A stretch of DNA of 64,000 bases from Roseovarius sp. EL26. GTDB lineage: Bacteria; Pseudomonadota; Alphaproteobacteria; Rhodobacterales; Rhodobacteraceae. The stretch spans positions 1,661,606-1,725,605 of the forward strand of contig NZ_OUMZ01000007.1 in assembly GCF_900327775.1 (NCBI RefSeq), read 5' to 3'. The notes beneath the pieces are model-generated. The model saw nothing but the letters and a program-made list of their open reading frames with translations. It had not been told where the DNA came from and searched no databases. A program made the translations under genes and the position numbers. Each line of letters begins with the position of its first letter. The stretch's first letter is position 1. Shown one piece after another: positions 25,609-34,656 of this stretch.

Positions 25609-27798
25609 TTACCTTAATCTCAGGGCATTCAGGGACACGGTGATCGAACTGGTCGACATCGCCAACGCGGCTATCAACGGCGTTGCCAGACCAGCCACCG
25701 CCAGCGGGACGGCAATGACGTTATACAACGTCGCGATCCGAAAATTTTCCCTGATCCGTTTGGTGGCAGACTTAGCCGTTTCGCAAGCGCCCGAGATTGG
25801 GGCTAAGTCATTGCCCAACAGCACAATATCTGACGCCACGCGCGCTGCATCCAGCGCCGAAGCTGGTGAAATCGACACATGTGCAGCTGCCAGCGCGGCA
25901 GTGTCATTCAAGCCATCGCCAACCATAAGGACATGCGCGCCATTGCCTGATAGATCGTTGATATAGCTCACCTTTTCAGCAGGCAAAACACCGGCTTCGA
26001 ATTGCTCAATCCCCAAACGTTGGGCCAACTCCGAAACTGGCCCGGCACTATCTCCCGACAGCAAATGAACCTCTTTCCCCGAAGCCTTCAACGCCTCAAC
26101 AGCCTCCACAGCGCCCTCTCTCAATCGGTCACTAAACGTAAATGCCACCGGCTTAGCATCCCCGACCTTCAAGAACGTAGCGGTCCTTTCGCAGTCATGC
26201 GCCCCGACCCATGTTGCACGCCCAAGCATGACCTGCTTGCCGTTCCATTGCCCCGTTGTGCCGTAACCGGGCGTTTCGATCATATTCGTCAGCGTCGCGG
26301 CCTCGACACCCAGAACTTCTCCAGCGCGCGCAATAGCTTGAGCTAGAGGATGAGATGATCCTTGCGCCAACCCCATAGCTAACGTCATGCTTTTATGTGG
26401 TATTTCAGAGGCATTTATCACCTCCGGCACCCCCGCCGTCAACGTCCCAGTCTTGTCAAAGACAACCGTGTCCACAGCCGCCAACCGCTCCAATGCGGTT
26501 TCATGTTTGATCAACAACCCTTTGCGAAACAGTCGGCCCGAGGCCGCGGTTGTCACGGCAGGCACCGCCAGTCCCAAGGCACAGGGACAAGTGATGATCA
26601 GCACAGCAGCAGCGATGTTGAGCGCTGTACGCAAGTCCCACGTAAACATATACCACCCCAGAAAGGTCAGCGCCGACAGGATATGCACACCGGGCGCATA
26701 AAGCTTGGCCGCCTTATCCGCCAACGATGTATAACGCGAGCGCCCAGATTCCGCGATGGCCACCAAGTCTGCCATCTGGTGCAATGAAGTGTCCTGTCCG
26801 ATGGCCAGCGCCTTGATAGTCAATGGCCCTGTCAGGTTCATCTCTCCGGTCGATACAGCCTGCCCTTCATTTGCAAAAACCGGCAGTGTTTCTCCAGTCA
26901 ACAAAGAGCGGTCAATCTCAGATACGCCAGCAACAATCACTCCATCGACAGGCATACGTCCGCCCGGGCGCACGCGGATCAAATCGCCAACAGTAAGGTC
27001 CACGACAGCAACCTCCTGCTCTTTTCCGTCAATCAGCTTAAGCGCACGCGGCACTTCAAGCGCAGTCAACTCTTCTGCTGCGGATCGAGCCACGGCACGT
27101 GTGCGATGATCCAAGTACCGTCCCGCCAGCAGGAAAAACGTGAGCGTCAGTGCCGCATCAAAATAGGCGTGCTCGCCCGAGAGCGCGGTCTCCCACAGTG
27201 ATGTTGCGATCGCCAGTAAGATCGCCAATGAAATCGGCACGTCCATATTCAGACTACGCTTTGATAGCGCGGCCCAGGCATTGCGAAAAAACGGCTGACC
27301 GGAAAAAGCGATCGCAGGCAAGGCAATTCCGGCCGAAATCCAGTGGAACAGGTCACGGGTCGCATCAGTCGCGCCCGACCATACCGCGACGGACAACAAC
27401 ATCACATTCATCGAGGCGAAGCCAGCCACCGCCAGCCGCATCAATAAATCACGCCCCGCTTTGTCGGCCTCGGTAGCGCTCAGAACAGCCAAATCAAGCT
27501 CGTGCGCCTCATAGCCTAGCCCCTGTACCAGCGTAACCATGTCATCCGTTTCGGCGGCAGTATCTGCAACGATATGGGCGCGCTTTAGCGTCAGGTTAAC
27601 CCGAGCTGATTGCACCAAAGGATGTGCGTTCAAGCCTCGTTCGATCTTGGCAATGCAGGCAGAACAATGAATTGTTGGCAACGACAAGGCAATCTGTGCA
27701 TCCATCGGCACGTTTCCGTCCTGCATTACCTGTTCTCCCGTAGGAGCGGCCACACAGGCTGGGCAGACCGCAAGGTTAGGACGTGCTGTTGTAGTCAT
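25609..27798 (-). CDS. ccoI: copper-exporting P1B ATPase CcoI/FixI
   Basis: 729 residues from the ATG at 27798. The N-terminus has CPAC and a heavy-metal domain HCSACIAKIE near residue 45. The membrane part has the CPC metal site TCPCALGLA. The ATPase shows the TGE actuator (LLTGETLPV), phosphorylation site DKTGTLT and hinge GDGLNDTAAL. It supplies copper for assembly of the cbb3 oxidase active site. The chosen start sits just downstream of ccoH; a longer frame upstream overlaps ccoH. Confidence 0.94.
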   Translation of the reverse strand: MTTTARPNLAVCPACVAAPTGEQVMQDGNVPMDAQIALSLPTIHCSACIAKIERGLNAHPLVQSARVNLTLKRAHIVADTAAETDDMVTLVQGLGYEAHELDLAVLSATEADKAGRDLLMRLAVAGFASMNVMLLSVAVWSGATDATRDLFHWISAGIALPAIAFSGQPFFRNAWAALSKRSLNMDVPISLAILLAIATSLWETALSGEHAYFDAALTLTFFLLAGRYLDHRTRAVARSAAEELTALEVPRALKLIDGKEQEVAVVDLTVGDLIRVRPGGRMPVDGVIVAGVSEIDRSLLTGETLPVFANEGQAVSTGEMNLTGPLTIKALAIGQDTSLHQMADLVAIAESGRSRYTSLADKAAKLYAPGVHILSALTFLGWYMFTWDLRTALNIAAAVLIITCPCALGLAVPAVTTAASGRLFRKGLLIKHETALERLAAVDTVVFDKTGTLTAGVPEVINASEIPHKSMTLAMGLAQGSSHPLAQAIARAGEVLGVEAATLTNMIETPGYGTTGQWNGKQVMLGRATWVGAHDCERTATFLKVGDAKPVAFTFSDRLREGAVEAVEALKASGKEVHLLSGDSAGPVSELAQRLGIEQFEAGVLPAEKVSYINDLSGNGAHVLMVGDGLNDTAALAAAHVSISPASALDAARVASDIVLLGNDLAPISGACETAKSATKRIRENFRIATLYNVIAVPLAVAGLATPLIAALAMSTSSITVSLNALRLR

Positions 27799-27803
27799 GC
27801 CCG

Positions 27804-28259
27804 CTATTCCTTGTGCATCACAACGCGCTGACGAAATACTGTACCATCCTGTGCGGTTGCCTCCATCCGGATATTCCAATTGCCATCGCCCAGCTGCATC
27901 GGTGCGATGTAAACTCCATTTGCAAATTGAAATTCGGGTGTCGCGTCTTCCGCGACATGGGTGGCACGACCTACCGTGGCTTGCAATGCTTGTACCTTGA
28001 CCGGTTGGCCCTGCGCATCAGTGATAGCCAACGTCAACACCCCAGGGGTATAATCGGCCATGACATCCCAGCCCAGTGCTTGCTGTGCTGCGCGGTTTTC
28101 GTCAAAGCTCTGGCTGGCAACATAAGAATTCTTAACTTCCAGCCCCGGGAAAGTTTTCACCGCGGACCAAGCTAGATACAGGTTAACTCCGATGATTACC
28201 CCAAAGGCCGCAGCAAAGCCGAAAAAGACCTGTCGTCCGGTTATTTGCCGTTCTGTCAT
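27804..28259 (-). CDS. ccoH: cbb3 oxidase assembly protein CcoH/FixH
   Basis: 151 residues. One N-terminal transmembrane helix (about 10-30) and a periplasmic beta-rich domain with VKNSYVASQSFDENRAAQQALGWDV, then LGDGNWNIRMEATAQDGTVF. Works with CcoI in oxidase maturation. The ATG overlaps the ccoG stop by one base (TGATG). Confidence 0.9.
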   Translation of the reverse strand: MTERQITGRQVFFGFAAAFGVIIGVNLYLAWSAVKTFPGLEVKNSYVASQSFDENRAAQQALGWDVMADYTPGVLTLAITDAQGQPVKVQALQATVGRATHVAEDATPEFQFANGVYIAPMQLGDGNWNIRMEATAQDGTVFRQRVVMHKE

Positions 28260-29695
28260 CAATTCGCCTTTCCGTTAAAGACAGTGTTTTTGTTTGCTCG
28301 CTCGCCGCTTTGGATATCCTCAACCCAGAACCGGACCTCGGTTCGCTCAGCTAAAGCGGCATCAGAGCCAGCTGGGGCCACAAGATATACACGCTGAAGC
28401 TTCAGTGAATCCGCTGGTACCTCAACCGTATTGTCAGATAAGCCTTCAAGCTGGACCTGGACCGCTTCATTTCCTGTAACCGAAAGATTGAACGCGCGGC
28501 TTTCGCCGTGCTTGTTGCGCAATCGTATTTCATAGGTGTTGCGAATGGCCCCATCAGACAAGACCACAAATGTAGGATTGCGCACCGGGGCCACGGTCAT
28601 ATTGATGTCAGCCCTGATAAACAGAGCAAAGACCAGCGCCAAACCAACCAGCGACCACAGGCTGGTGTATAGAATTGTGCGCGGACGCAAGACGTGTTTC
28701 CAGACCGGCTTGACCGGCTCTCCCTTGCGCTCGCTCACCTCGTCGGTCAGCGCCATATAATCGATCAGGCCGCGCGGCTTGCCAACCTTTGCCATGATAT
28801 CATCACAAGCATCGATGCAGAGCGCACAGGTAATACATTCCATTTGCTGGCCATCACGAATATCGATCCCAACCGGGCAAACATTAACACAGGCCATGCA
28901 ATCGATGCAGTCGCCTTGCGGGGTTTTATCGGTAATCTCTTCAGAGTGTTTGCGTGGCTCACCACGCCAATCGCGATATCCGACGACGAGCGTATCTTCG
29001 TCCATCATCGCCGCCTGAATTCGCGGCCACGGGCAGGCGTAAATGCAGATCTGTTCGCGTGCAAAACCACCGAAGACAAAGGTTGTAGCTGTCAATATTG
29101 CGACAGTGGTATAGGCAACCGGATGCGCATTTAAGGTAAATAGATCCACCAGAAGCGTCGGCGCATCGGTGAAATAAAACACCCACGCCCCCCCGGTTGC
29201 AAGCGCAATCAAAAGCCAGCTAATCCATTTGGTCACACGCAATCTGGCCTTGCGAAAATCCCACTTCTTTTGCCGATGCAAGCGCAACCGGGCATTTCTA
29301 TCGCCTTCGATCCAGCGTTCTACAAGAATAAACAGATCCGTCCAAACGGTTTGTGGACATGCATATCCACACCACACTCGTCCCAGTGCTGAGGTGAACA
29401 AAAACAACCCCAAACCTGCCATGACCAGCAACCCGGCTACAAAATAAAACTCATAGGGCCAGATCTCGACCCAGAAAAAGAAGAACCTTCGGCTGGCCAT
29501 ATCAACCAGTACCGCCTGATCGGGCAGTTCGGGGCCGCGGTCCCATCTGATCCACGGAGTGACATAGTAAATTCCAAGCGTGACCAACATGATGATCCAC
29601 TTCAGATTCCGAAACTTGCCCGAAACACGTTTTGGAAAAATCGGTTCTCTAGCGGCGTAGAGGCTTGGCGGACTCTCTGGCTGGCTTTGTGACAC
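28259..29695 (-). CDS. ccoG: cbb3 oxidase accessory protein CcoG/FixG
   Basis: 478 residues with GTG start. Several membrane helices come first, with RVWCGYACPQTVW near residue 108 and ICIYACPWPRIQ near residue 218. Two ferredoxin-type clusters follow, CIDCMACVNVCP and CITCALCIDACDD (about 262-300), and a C-terminal immunoglobulin-like periplasmic domain. The family reduces Cu(II) for oxidase assembly. A GAGGG box lies upstream and an FNR-type box at 29758-29771 probably drives ccoGHIS. Confidence 0.94.
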   Translation of the reverse strand: MSQSQPESPPSLYAAREPIFPKRVSGKFRNLKWIIMLVTLGIYYVTPWIRWDRGPELPDQAVLVDMASRRFFFFWVEIWPYEFYFVAGLLVMAGLGLFLFTSALGRVWCGYACPQTVWTDLFILVERWIEGDRNARLRLHRQKKWDFRKARLRVTKWISWLLIALATGGAWVFYFTDAPTLLVDLFTLNAHPVAYTTVAILTATTFVFGGFAREQICIYACPWPRIQAAMMDEDTLVVGYRDWRGEPRKHSEEITDKTPQGDCIDCMACVNVCPVGIDIRDGQQMECITCALCIDACDDIMAKVGKPRGLIDYMALTDEVSERKGEPVKPVWKHVLRPRTILYTSLWSLVGLALVFALFIRADINMTVAPVRNPTFVVLSDGAIRNTYEIRLRNKHGESRAFNLSVTGNEAVQVQLEGLSDNTVEVPADSLKLQRVYLVAPAGSDAALAERTEVRFWVEDIQSGERANKNTVFNGKAN

Positions 29696-29757
29696 TGGCG
29701 GACCCTCAGTCTTGCAAATTGCTAGTGGCGTTGTTTCACCGTGCGATGACTATAGCA

Positions 29758-29771
29758 TTGACCTGCATCAA
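29758..29771 (-). promoter_or_regulatory. FNR-type box before ccoG
   Basis: On the minus strand TTGATGCAGGTCAA, one mismatch from TTGAT-N4-ATCAA. Its centre is about 69 bp before the ccoG start, compatible with activation from -41.5 by FnrL. Confidence 0.65.
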
Positions 29772-29793
29772 TTGCTGACACCTGAAATATATT

Positions 29794-30681
29794 TCATCTG
29801 ACAGGCTGCGCCAACGCGGCCTGCCGCCGCAACCACATCACGAATGTTTTCACGGCTGGCCTGTGCGCCTCGCGCCCAGTCACGATATGATACCCGGTGT
29901 CGCCTTCGTCCTGAAACAATACCTGCACCTGGCCACTATCGACATAGTTCCGAACTAAAGACAGCGCCGTAATAGTCACCCCCTGCCCGCTCAATACGCC
30001 GTCGAGGATCAGGTTTCCCGGCATCTGGCTGATCCGTTCCGCTCGACCATCCAAAACGCCATGCGACTGCAACCAGTCATGTGCTTCGTCGGTTCCCAGC
30101 TCCTGCAACCAGCGAAACCGCAACAGGTCAGACGCATCTTTGATTTTGCAATCTTTAACCAGCGAGGCCGCTGCGATGACGGCCATGCTCGTGGGGACCA
30201 ACATCTCGACATCAAAGCCCGGCCAATTCCCCGCACCAAATCGCAAAGCGACATCGATCCCCCCCGGAGAGGGGTCAGTCAGCTGGGGTGCCGGGTTGAT
30301 CATCAGATTGATTTCGGGGTAGCGGGTCTGAAAATCGCTCAAACGTGGCATAAGCCAACTTGCCGCAAAACGCGGCGTGGTGGTGATCTGCACTGCGCGA
30401 TCTGCATCAGTTTGCATCAACTCTTGCACACATAGTGAAATATCCTGAAACCCTGATCGCAGGGCTTTCGCCAAACGCTCACCCTCGGGGGTCAACACCA
30501 TTTGGCGGGCCGAGCGATCAACCAGAGACACTCCCATAAAGCTTTCCAATGCACGTATTTGCTGGCTAACCGCCGCGTGGCTGACATTCAGCTGCGCCCC
30601 TGCAGCGACAACAGTGCCCGCCTCAGCAAACGCTGCAAAGGCACGTAATGCCGTCAGAGGGGGAAGAGATCGCCAATCCAT
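29794..30681 (-). CDS. LysR-family transcriptional regulator (GcvA-like)
   Basis: 295 residues. N-terminal helix-turn-helix: PLTALRAFAAFAEAGTVVAAGAQLNVSHAAVSQQIRALE (about 8-46), then VDRSARQMVLTPEG. The effector domain starts near residue 92 and includes PAPQLTDPSPGGIDVALRFGAGNWPG. The last part shows TGREAHRPAVKTFVMWL, typical of the GcvA group. The target is unknown; the neighbour in divergent orientation is the small ORF at 30782. It interrupts the cco region between ccoP and ccoG. Confidence 0.88.
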   Translation of the reverse strand: MDWRSLPPLTALRAFAAFAEAGTVVAAGAQLNVSHAAVSQQIRALESFMGVSLVDRSARQMVLTPEGERLAKALRSGFQDISLCVQELMQTDADRAVQITTTPRFAASWLMPRLSDFQTRYPEINLMINPAPQLTDPSPGGIDVALRFGAGNWPGFDVEMLVPTSMAVIAAASLVKDCKIKDASDLLRFRWLQELGTDEAHDWLQSHGVLDGRAERISQMPGNLILDGVLSGQGVTITALSLVRNYVDSGQVQVLFQDEGDTGYHIVTGREAHRPAVKTFVMWLRRQAALAQPVR

Positions 30682-30781
30682 AATGTAATTAAACCTTACA
30701 TATCTACATTTTTCATGATTGGCATAATTCGCGATAAAAATCCATATTCAAAGCATGTTAAAAAACCTTAAGGAGGTTACC

Positions 30782-30919
30782 ATGCTTGGAATATTTGCAA
30801 AAACTTTCATGACCGCCAGCCGGGCCGAAGGACTGAACCTGCCTGATGGACCAAAGACACTCAACGAACACAGGTTTTTCGTTCGGGCGAACACAGGTCG
30901 GTCACATCATCGCTCGTGA
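30782..30919 (+). CDS. small ORF divergent from LysR, possibly frameshifted
   Basis: 45 codons with a near-perfect Shine-Dalgarno (AAGGAGG, 5 nt before the ATG). It reads MLGIFAKTFMTASRAEG, then LPDGPKTLNEHRFFVRANTG and stops after GRSHHRS. A second frame opens at the same place and continues as QVGHIIARDIEDREFNV to a stop at 30947, and this tail looks more protein-like than the in-frame end. Either the gene lost or gained bases near 30890-30896, or the true protein is short. It is divergent from the LysR gene, the usual place for a LysR target. No family is recognised. Confidence 0.5.
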   Translation: MLGIFAKTFMTASRAEGLNLPDGPKTLNEHRFFVRANTGRSHHRS

Positions 30920-30951
30920 TATTGAAGATCGCGAATTCAATGTGTAAGCTT

Positions 30952-31029
30952 GGTGCCGGGACTTCCGGAAACGCGCGAACAGGACTGGAGCCCGGCACCT
31001 AAACCGAAAGCAGTGAGCTGCTTTCGGTT
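30952..31029. terminator. two stacked hairpins between small ORF and ccoP
   Basis: Hairpin 1: GGTGCCGGG (30952-30960) with CCCGGCACC (30991-30999) across a 30-nt loop. Hairpin 2: a 12-bp stem 31002-31013 with 31018-31029 and a TGAG loop. The second lies 6 bp from the ccoP stop. T-tracts are weak on both strands (ATTTCG on plus, TTTAGG on minus). It probably ends transcription from both sides. Confidence 0.6.
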
Positions 31030-31035
31030 ATTTCG

Positions 31036-31899
31036 TTATTCACCACCACCCAATTGGTGAACATATGCAGAAACAGCACGCACCTGCGCCTCTGTTAAAC
31101 GGCCAGACCACGAGGGCATGACCCCGTACCGGCTGTAAGTAACCGTTTCCTTGACCGTGTCGTAATCACCGCCAAAAAGCCAGATCGCATCCGCAAGATT
31201 GGGTGCGCCCTGAGTAATATCTCCGGTTCCATCTTCCATGTGGCAAGAGGAACAGTTGTCCATGTAGACGGTCTCACCAGCGCTCGCCATGGCAGGGTCC
31301 TTGGCTTCACCTGATAGAGACATCACATAGTTTACGACCTGATCGATCTCTTCTTTCTCAAGAACATCGCCAAAGGCTGGCATCTGAGAAAAACGAGCGT
31401 CTTCGTCCTCTTCAGTTCGAATGCCGTGGCTGATTGTGAGGTGGATGTCCTCAATGGTGCCGCCCCAGAGCCAATCGTTGTCCAACAGGTTTGGATACCC
31501 TTTCGCACCCGCGGCACCAGACCCGTGACACTGGGCGCACCAAGTGCGGAATACAGCCCCGCCTGCCGAAGTGGCATAGGCGTTCAGATCTGGATCCTGA
31601 GCAATGCCGGCCAGCTCAACTGACGCCAGTTGCGCGTTAATTTCTGCATTGGCGGCTTCCGCCTCAGCAATTTCCGTGGCCACATTTGCCCGTGAGGAGA
31701 ATCCTTTGTAGCCTTCTGTCGCACCGGTAATCAGCGGCCACGCTGGATAGGCGATTGAATACCAAAGCCCCCAGATGATCGTTAGGTAGAGCACCCACAA
31801 CCACCAGCGCGGCATCGGGTTGTCATATTCCCGAATACCATCCCATTCGTGGCCTGTGGTATCGGGTTCTTTTTTCACGTCCTTTGGATGTTTTGCCAT
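31036..31899 (-). CDS. ccoP: cbb3 oxidase subunit III, diheme cytochrome c
   Basis: 287 residues. N-terminal EYDNPMPRWWLWVLYLTIIWG marks the membrane anchor (about 30-55). Two class I cytochrome c domains carry CAQCH (near residue 122) and CSSCH (near residue 217), with axial Met candidates in FSQMPAFG and YGVMPSW. It passes electrons to CcoO/CcoN. The ATG at 31899 is used; a GTG at 31908 overlaps the ccoQ stop. Confidence 0.95.
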   Translation of the reverse strand: MAKHPKDVKKEPDTTGHEWDGIREYDNPMPRWWLWVLYLTIIWGLWYSIAYPAWPLITGATEGYKGFSSRANVATEIAEAEAANAEINAQLASVELAGIAQDPDLNAYATSAGGAVFRTWCAQCHGSGAAGAKGYPNLLDNDWLWGGTIEDIHLTISHGIRTEEDEDARFSQMPAFGDVLEKEEIDQVVNYVMSLSGEAKDPAMASAGETVYMDNCSSCHMEDGTGDITQGAPNLADAIWLFGGDYDTVKETVTYSRYGVMPSWSGRLTEAQVRAVSAYVHQLGGGE

Positions 31900-31904
31900 C
31901 TCTC

Positions 31905-32099
31905 TCACGCCTCCTTGGCGCTGTCTGCACGATCAGGCGCAGGCTTGTCTTCATGCCGGAAGGGGATGTTGGCGGGGTTGTTGTAAATCTTGCTGGAACC
32001 GGGGCGAAACACCCAAAGCGCCATTCCAACAAAGAAGACAAACAACAACAGCAACATCCAGCTATCTGCAAGTTCACGAAGAAGCGAATAGGTTTCCAT
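31905..32099 (-). CDS. ccoQ: cbb3 oxidase subunit IV
   Basis: 64 residues: one transmembrane helix (about 13-33) and the conserved VFRPGSSKIYNNPANIPFR segment after it. Stabilises the cbb3 complex. GGAGA upstream; it ends 5 bp before the ccoP ATG. Confidence 0.92.
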   Translation of the reverse strand: METYSLLRELADSWMLLLLFVFFVGMALWVFRPGSSKIYNNPANIPFRHEDKPAPDRADSAKEA

Positions 32100-32110
32100 C
32101 ACATCTCTCC

Positions 32111-32839
32111 TTAGCGGCTTGCGTCAGGGGTAAAGGTTGAGAAATCAACCAATGTTCCCAGCATCTGCAGATAGGCGATCAGCGCGTCAGCTTCGGAAAT
32201 ACCGGCAGCACCATCAAAGTTGCGTATCTGTATTTCCTCACCATAGCGTTCCAGCAGACCATCGTAGTCAGAATCAGGATCCGCCTGTGCTCGGAAATCA
32301 GCCGAAGCATTTTCAACCATCTCATTGGTATATGGAACGCCGACCATCTTATGCGTGGCAAGCAAATCCTCCATGTATTCACCTTCGATCAACTGATCTT
32401 CGAGATAGCCGTATTTCGGCATAATCGACTCGGGCACCACCGCCTGCGGATCACGCAAGTGATCGACATGCCACTCATCTGAGTAGCGTCCACCAACCCG
32501 CGCCAGATCAGGCCCGGTGCGTTTTGAACCCCACTGATGCGGATGGTCGTACTTTGATTCCGCCGCCAGACTGTAGTGACCGTAGCGTTCTACCTCGTCG
32601 CGCATCGGGCGGATCATCTGACTGTGACAGACGTAGCACCCTTCGCGAACGTAGATATCGCGCCCGGCCAGTTCCAGCGGGGTGTAGGGACGCATGCCCT
32701 CGACATCCTCGATGGTATTTTCCAGCCAGAACAGTGGGGCGATCTGCACGATCCCACCAATGGTCACAACCAAGAAGGAGAAGATCGCCAAAAGCGTGAC
32801 GTTCTTTTCCAGAACCTTATGTTTATCAAGAATTCCCAT
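32111..32839 (-). CDS. ccoO: cbb3 oxidase subunit II, monoheme cytochrome c
   Basis: 242 residues. An N-terminal membrane helix (about 13-35) and the heme site CYVCH near residue 70 in [14 protein letters not shown], then [16 protein letters not shown] and an axial Met in SIMPKY. Ordered between ccoN and ccoQ with short gaps as in all ccoNOQP operons. Confidence 0.95.
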   Translation of the reverse strand: MGILDKHKVLEKNVTLLAIFSFLVVTIGGIVQIAPLFWLENTIEDVEGMRPYTPLELAGRDIYVREGCYVCHSQMIRPMRDEVERYGHYSLAAESKYDHPHQWGSKRTGPDLARVGGRYSDEWHVDHLRDPQAVVPESIMPKYGYLEDQLIEGEYMEDLLATHKMVGVPYTNEMVENASADFRAQADPDSDYDGLLERYGEEIQIRNFDGAAGISEADALIAYLQMLGTLVDFSTFTPDASR

Positions 32840-32854
32840 ATTCTGCCCCTCCTC

Positions 32855-34459
32855 TTATTCAGCTGGGACAGCGGAGTTGCTGGCAGCAATTGCCGGGCTC
32901 CGTCTGACGGTCATATAAAGGTTGTAACACATGATGATTGCACCAGCTAAGAACATCACACCACCCAAACCACGCACAACGTTCATCGGGAATTTGGCCG
33001 CGACGGAGTCTACAAAGGCGTTCACAAGATAGCCGTTTGCATCAACTTCGCGCCACATCAGGCCCTCCATAATGCCGGTCACCCACATGGATGCCGCATA
33101 GAGAATGATGCCGATGGTCGCCAACCAGAAGTGCCAGCTGACAAGGCTCAGGCTGTACAGCCGTTCGCGGTTCCACAGTTTTGGCACAAGGAAGTACAGC
33201 GCGCCAAAGGTGATCATGCCATTCCAACCCAATGCACCAGAGTGCACGTGACCAATGGTCCAGTCGGTATAGTGGCTGAGCGAGTTGACCGCGCGGATCG
33301 ACATCATCGGTCCCTCAAAGGTCGACATGCCATAGAAACCAAGCGAGATCACCATCATCCGAATAATCGGATCGGTACGCAGCTTGTCCCATGCGCCAGA
33401 CAGCGTCATCAGGCCGTTGATCATACCACCCCAAGACGGCATCCACAGGATAATCGAGAACACCATACCAAGTGTCGATGCCCAATCCGGCAGTGCCGTG
33501 TAATGCAGGTGGTGTGGGCCAGCCCAGATATACAGAAAGATCAACGCCCAGAAGTGGATGATCGATAGTTTATAGCTGAACACCGGGCGCTCGGCTTGTT
33601 TTGGAATAAAGTAATACATCATCCCCAAGAAACCCGCCGTCAGGAAGAAACCAACGGCATTGTGGCCATACCACCACTGCACCATCGCGTCTTGCACGCC
33701 CGAGAACACCTGAACTGACTTTGACCCAAATACGCTGACGGGGATCGACATGTTGTTCACCACATGCAGCATCGCAACGGTGATGATAAACGCAAGATAA
33801 AACCAGTTTGCAACATAGATATGCGGCTCTTTACGTTTGATGATCGTGCCAAGAAAAACCGCTAGATAAGACAACCAAACAACGGTTAGCCACAAATCGA
33901 CATACCATTCAGGTTCGGCGTATTCTTTGGATTGTGTAGCGCCCAGCAAATAACCAGTTGCCGCCAACACGATGAACAGTTGGTAGCCCCAGAACACAAA
34001 CCAAGCCGTGTTTCCGCCCCATAAACGTGCCGCACAGGTGCGTTGGACGACATAAAAGGACGTAGCAATCAGGGCATTGCCACCAAAAGCGAAGATCACA
34101 GCAGAGGTATGCAAAGGCCGCAGGCGGCCAAAGTTTCCAATCCCATTCAACCATTCAAAGTTCAACGCCGGAAAAGCCAGCTGAAACGCGATGAAAGTCC
34201 CTGCGAGAAAGCCGACCACCCCCCAAAGGGCTGTGGCAATGACCCCAGCACGAATTACGCCATCCATATATTCGCCGGACCTGTCGACATACACCACGGG
34301 TTCATCTGTCTGACGCAGCACCCAGACGAACATGAAGGCTGAAACCCCCGCGATCGTCAGCGCGTTGACCATATAGGCCACGTCGCGCGCATAGTTGGCC
34401 GCGATCAGCGCGAAAAGCGTGATCAGGCCAAGCGCGATCAGCTTAAAATAGTTTAACAT
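32855..34459 (-). CDS. ccoN: cbb3 cytochrome c oxidase subunit I
   Basis: 534 residues, 12 or more helices. Heme and CuB ligands are visible: [18 protein letters not shown] (the His-Tyr region), AGPHHLHYT and [14 protein letters not shown]. It is the catalytic subunit of the high-affinity terminal oxidase that reduces oxygen at low tension. An FNR box lies at 34551-34564, about 92 bp upstream. Confidence 0.96.
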   Translation of the reverse strand: MLNYFKLIALGLITLFALIAANYARDVAYMVNALTIAGVSAFMFVWVLRQTDEPVVYVDRSGEYMDGVIRAGVIATALWGVVGFLAGTFIAFQLAFPALNFEWLNGIGNFGRLRPLHTSAVIFAFGGNALIATSFYVVQRTCAARLWGGNTAWFVFWGYQLFIVLAATGYLLGATQSKEYAEPEWYVDLWLTVVWLSYLAVFLGTIIKRKEPHIYVANWFYLAFIITVAMLHVVNNMSIPVSVFGSKSVQVFSGVQDAMVQWWYGHNAVGFFLTAGFLGMMYYFIPKQAERPVFSYKLSIIHFWALIFLYIWAGPHHLHYTALPDWASTLGMVFSIILWMPSWGGMINGLMTLSGAWDKLRTDPIIRMMVISLGFYGMSTFEGPMMSIRAVNSLSHYTDWTIGHVHSGALGWNGMITFGALYFLVPKLWNRERLYSLSLVSWHFWLATIGIILYAASMWVTGIMEGLMWREVDANGYLVNAFVDSVAAKFPMNVVRGLGGVMFLAGAIIMCYNLYMTVRRSPAIAASNSAVPAE

Positions 34460-34550
34460 TTTGCGTCCCTTCGTCTTTCCACGCGATTCAAAATTCGCGC
34501 AGATGCAAAAAAGCTTGGTGCGTTAATGACCCTAACGATACCCCACTTCT

Positions 34551-34564
34551 TTGATTTATATCAA
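34551..34564 (-). promoter_or_regulatory. FNR box before ccoN
   Basis: TTGATTTATATCAA, a perfect TTGAT-N4-ATCAA palindrome. Its centre is about 98 bp before the ccoN start, giving a predicted transcript start near 34516. Confidence 0.85.
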
Positions 34565-34582
34565 ATCTCTTGGCGCGTTAGT

Positions 34583-34596
34583 TTGATCAACATCAA
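34583..34596 (+). promoter_or_regulatory. FNR box before the usp gene
   Basis: TTGATCAACATCAA, a perfect TTGAT-N4-ATCAA palindrome 32 bp (centre to centre) from the ccoN box. Activation from -41.5 would put the usp transcript start near 34631. Confidence 0.85.
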
Positions 34597-34656
34597 AGAA
34601 ATGCATGAACACCTCTGATAGCTTTGCATAGAACGTTGCTATCAAAGGGATGTGAC

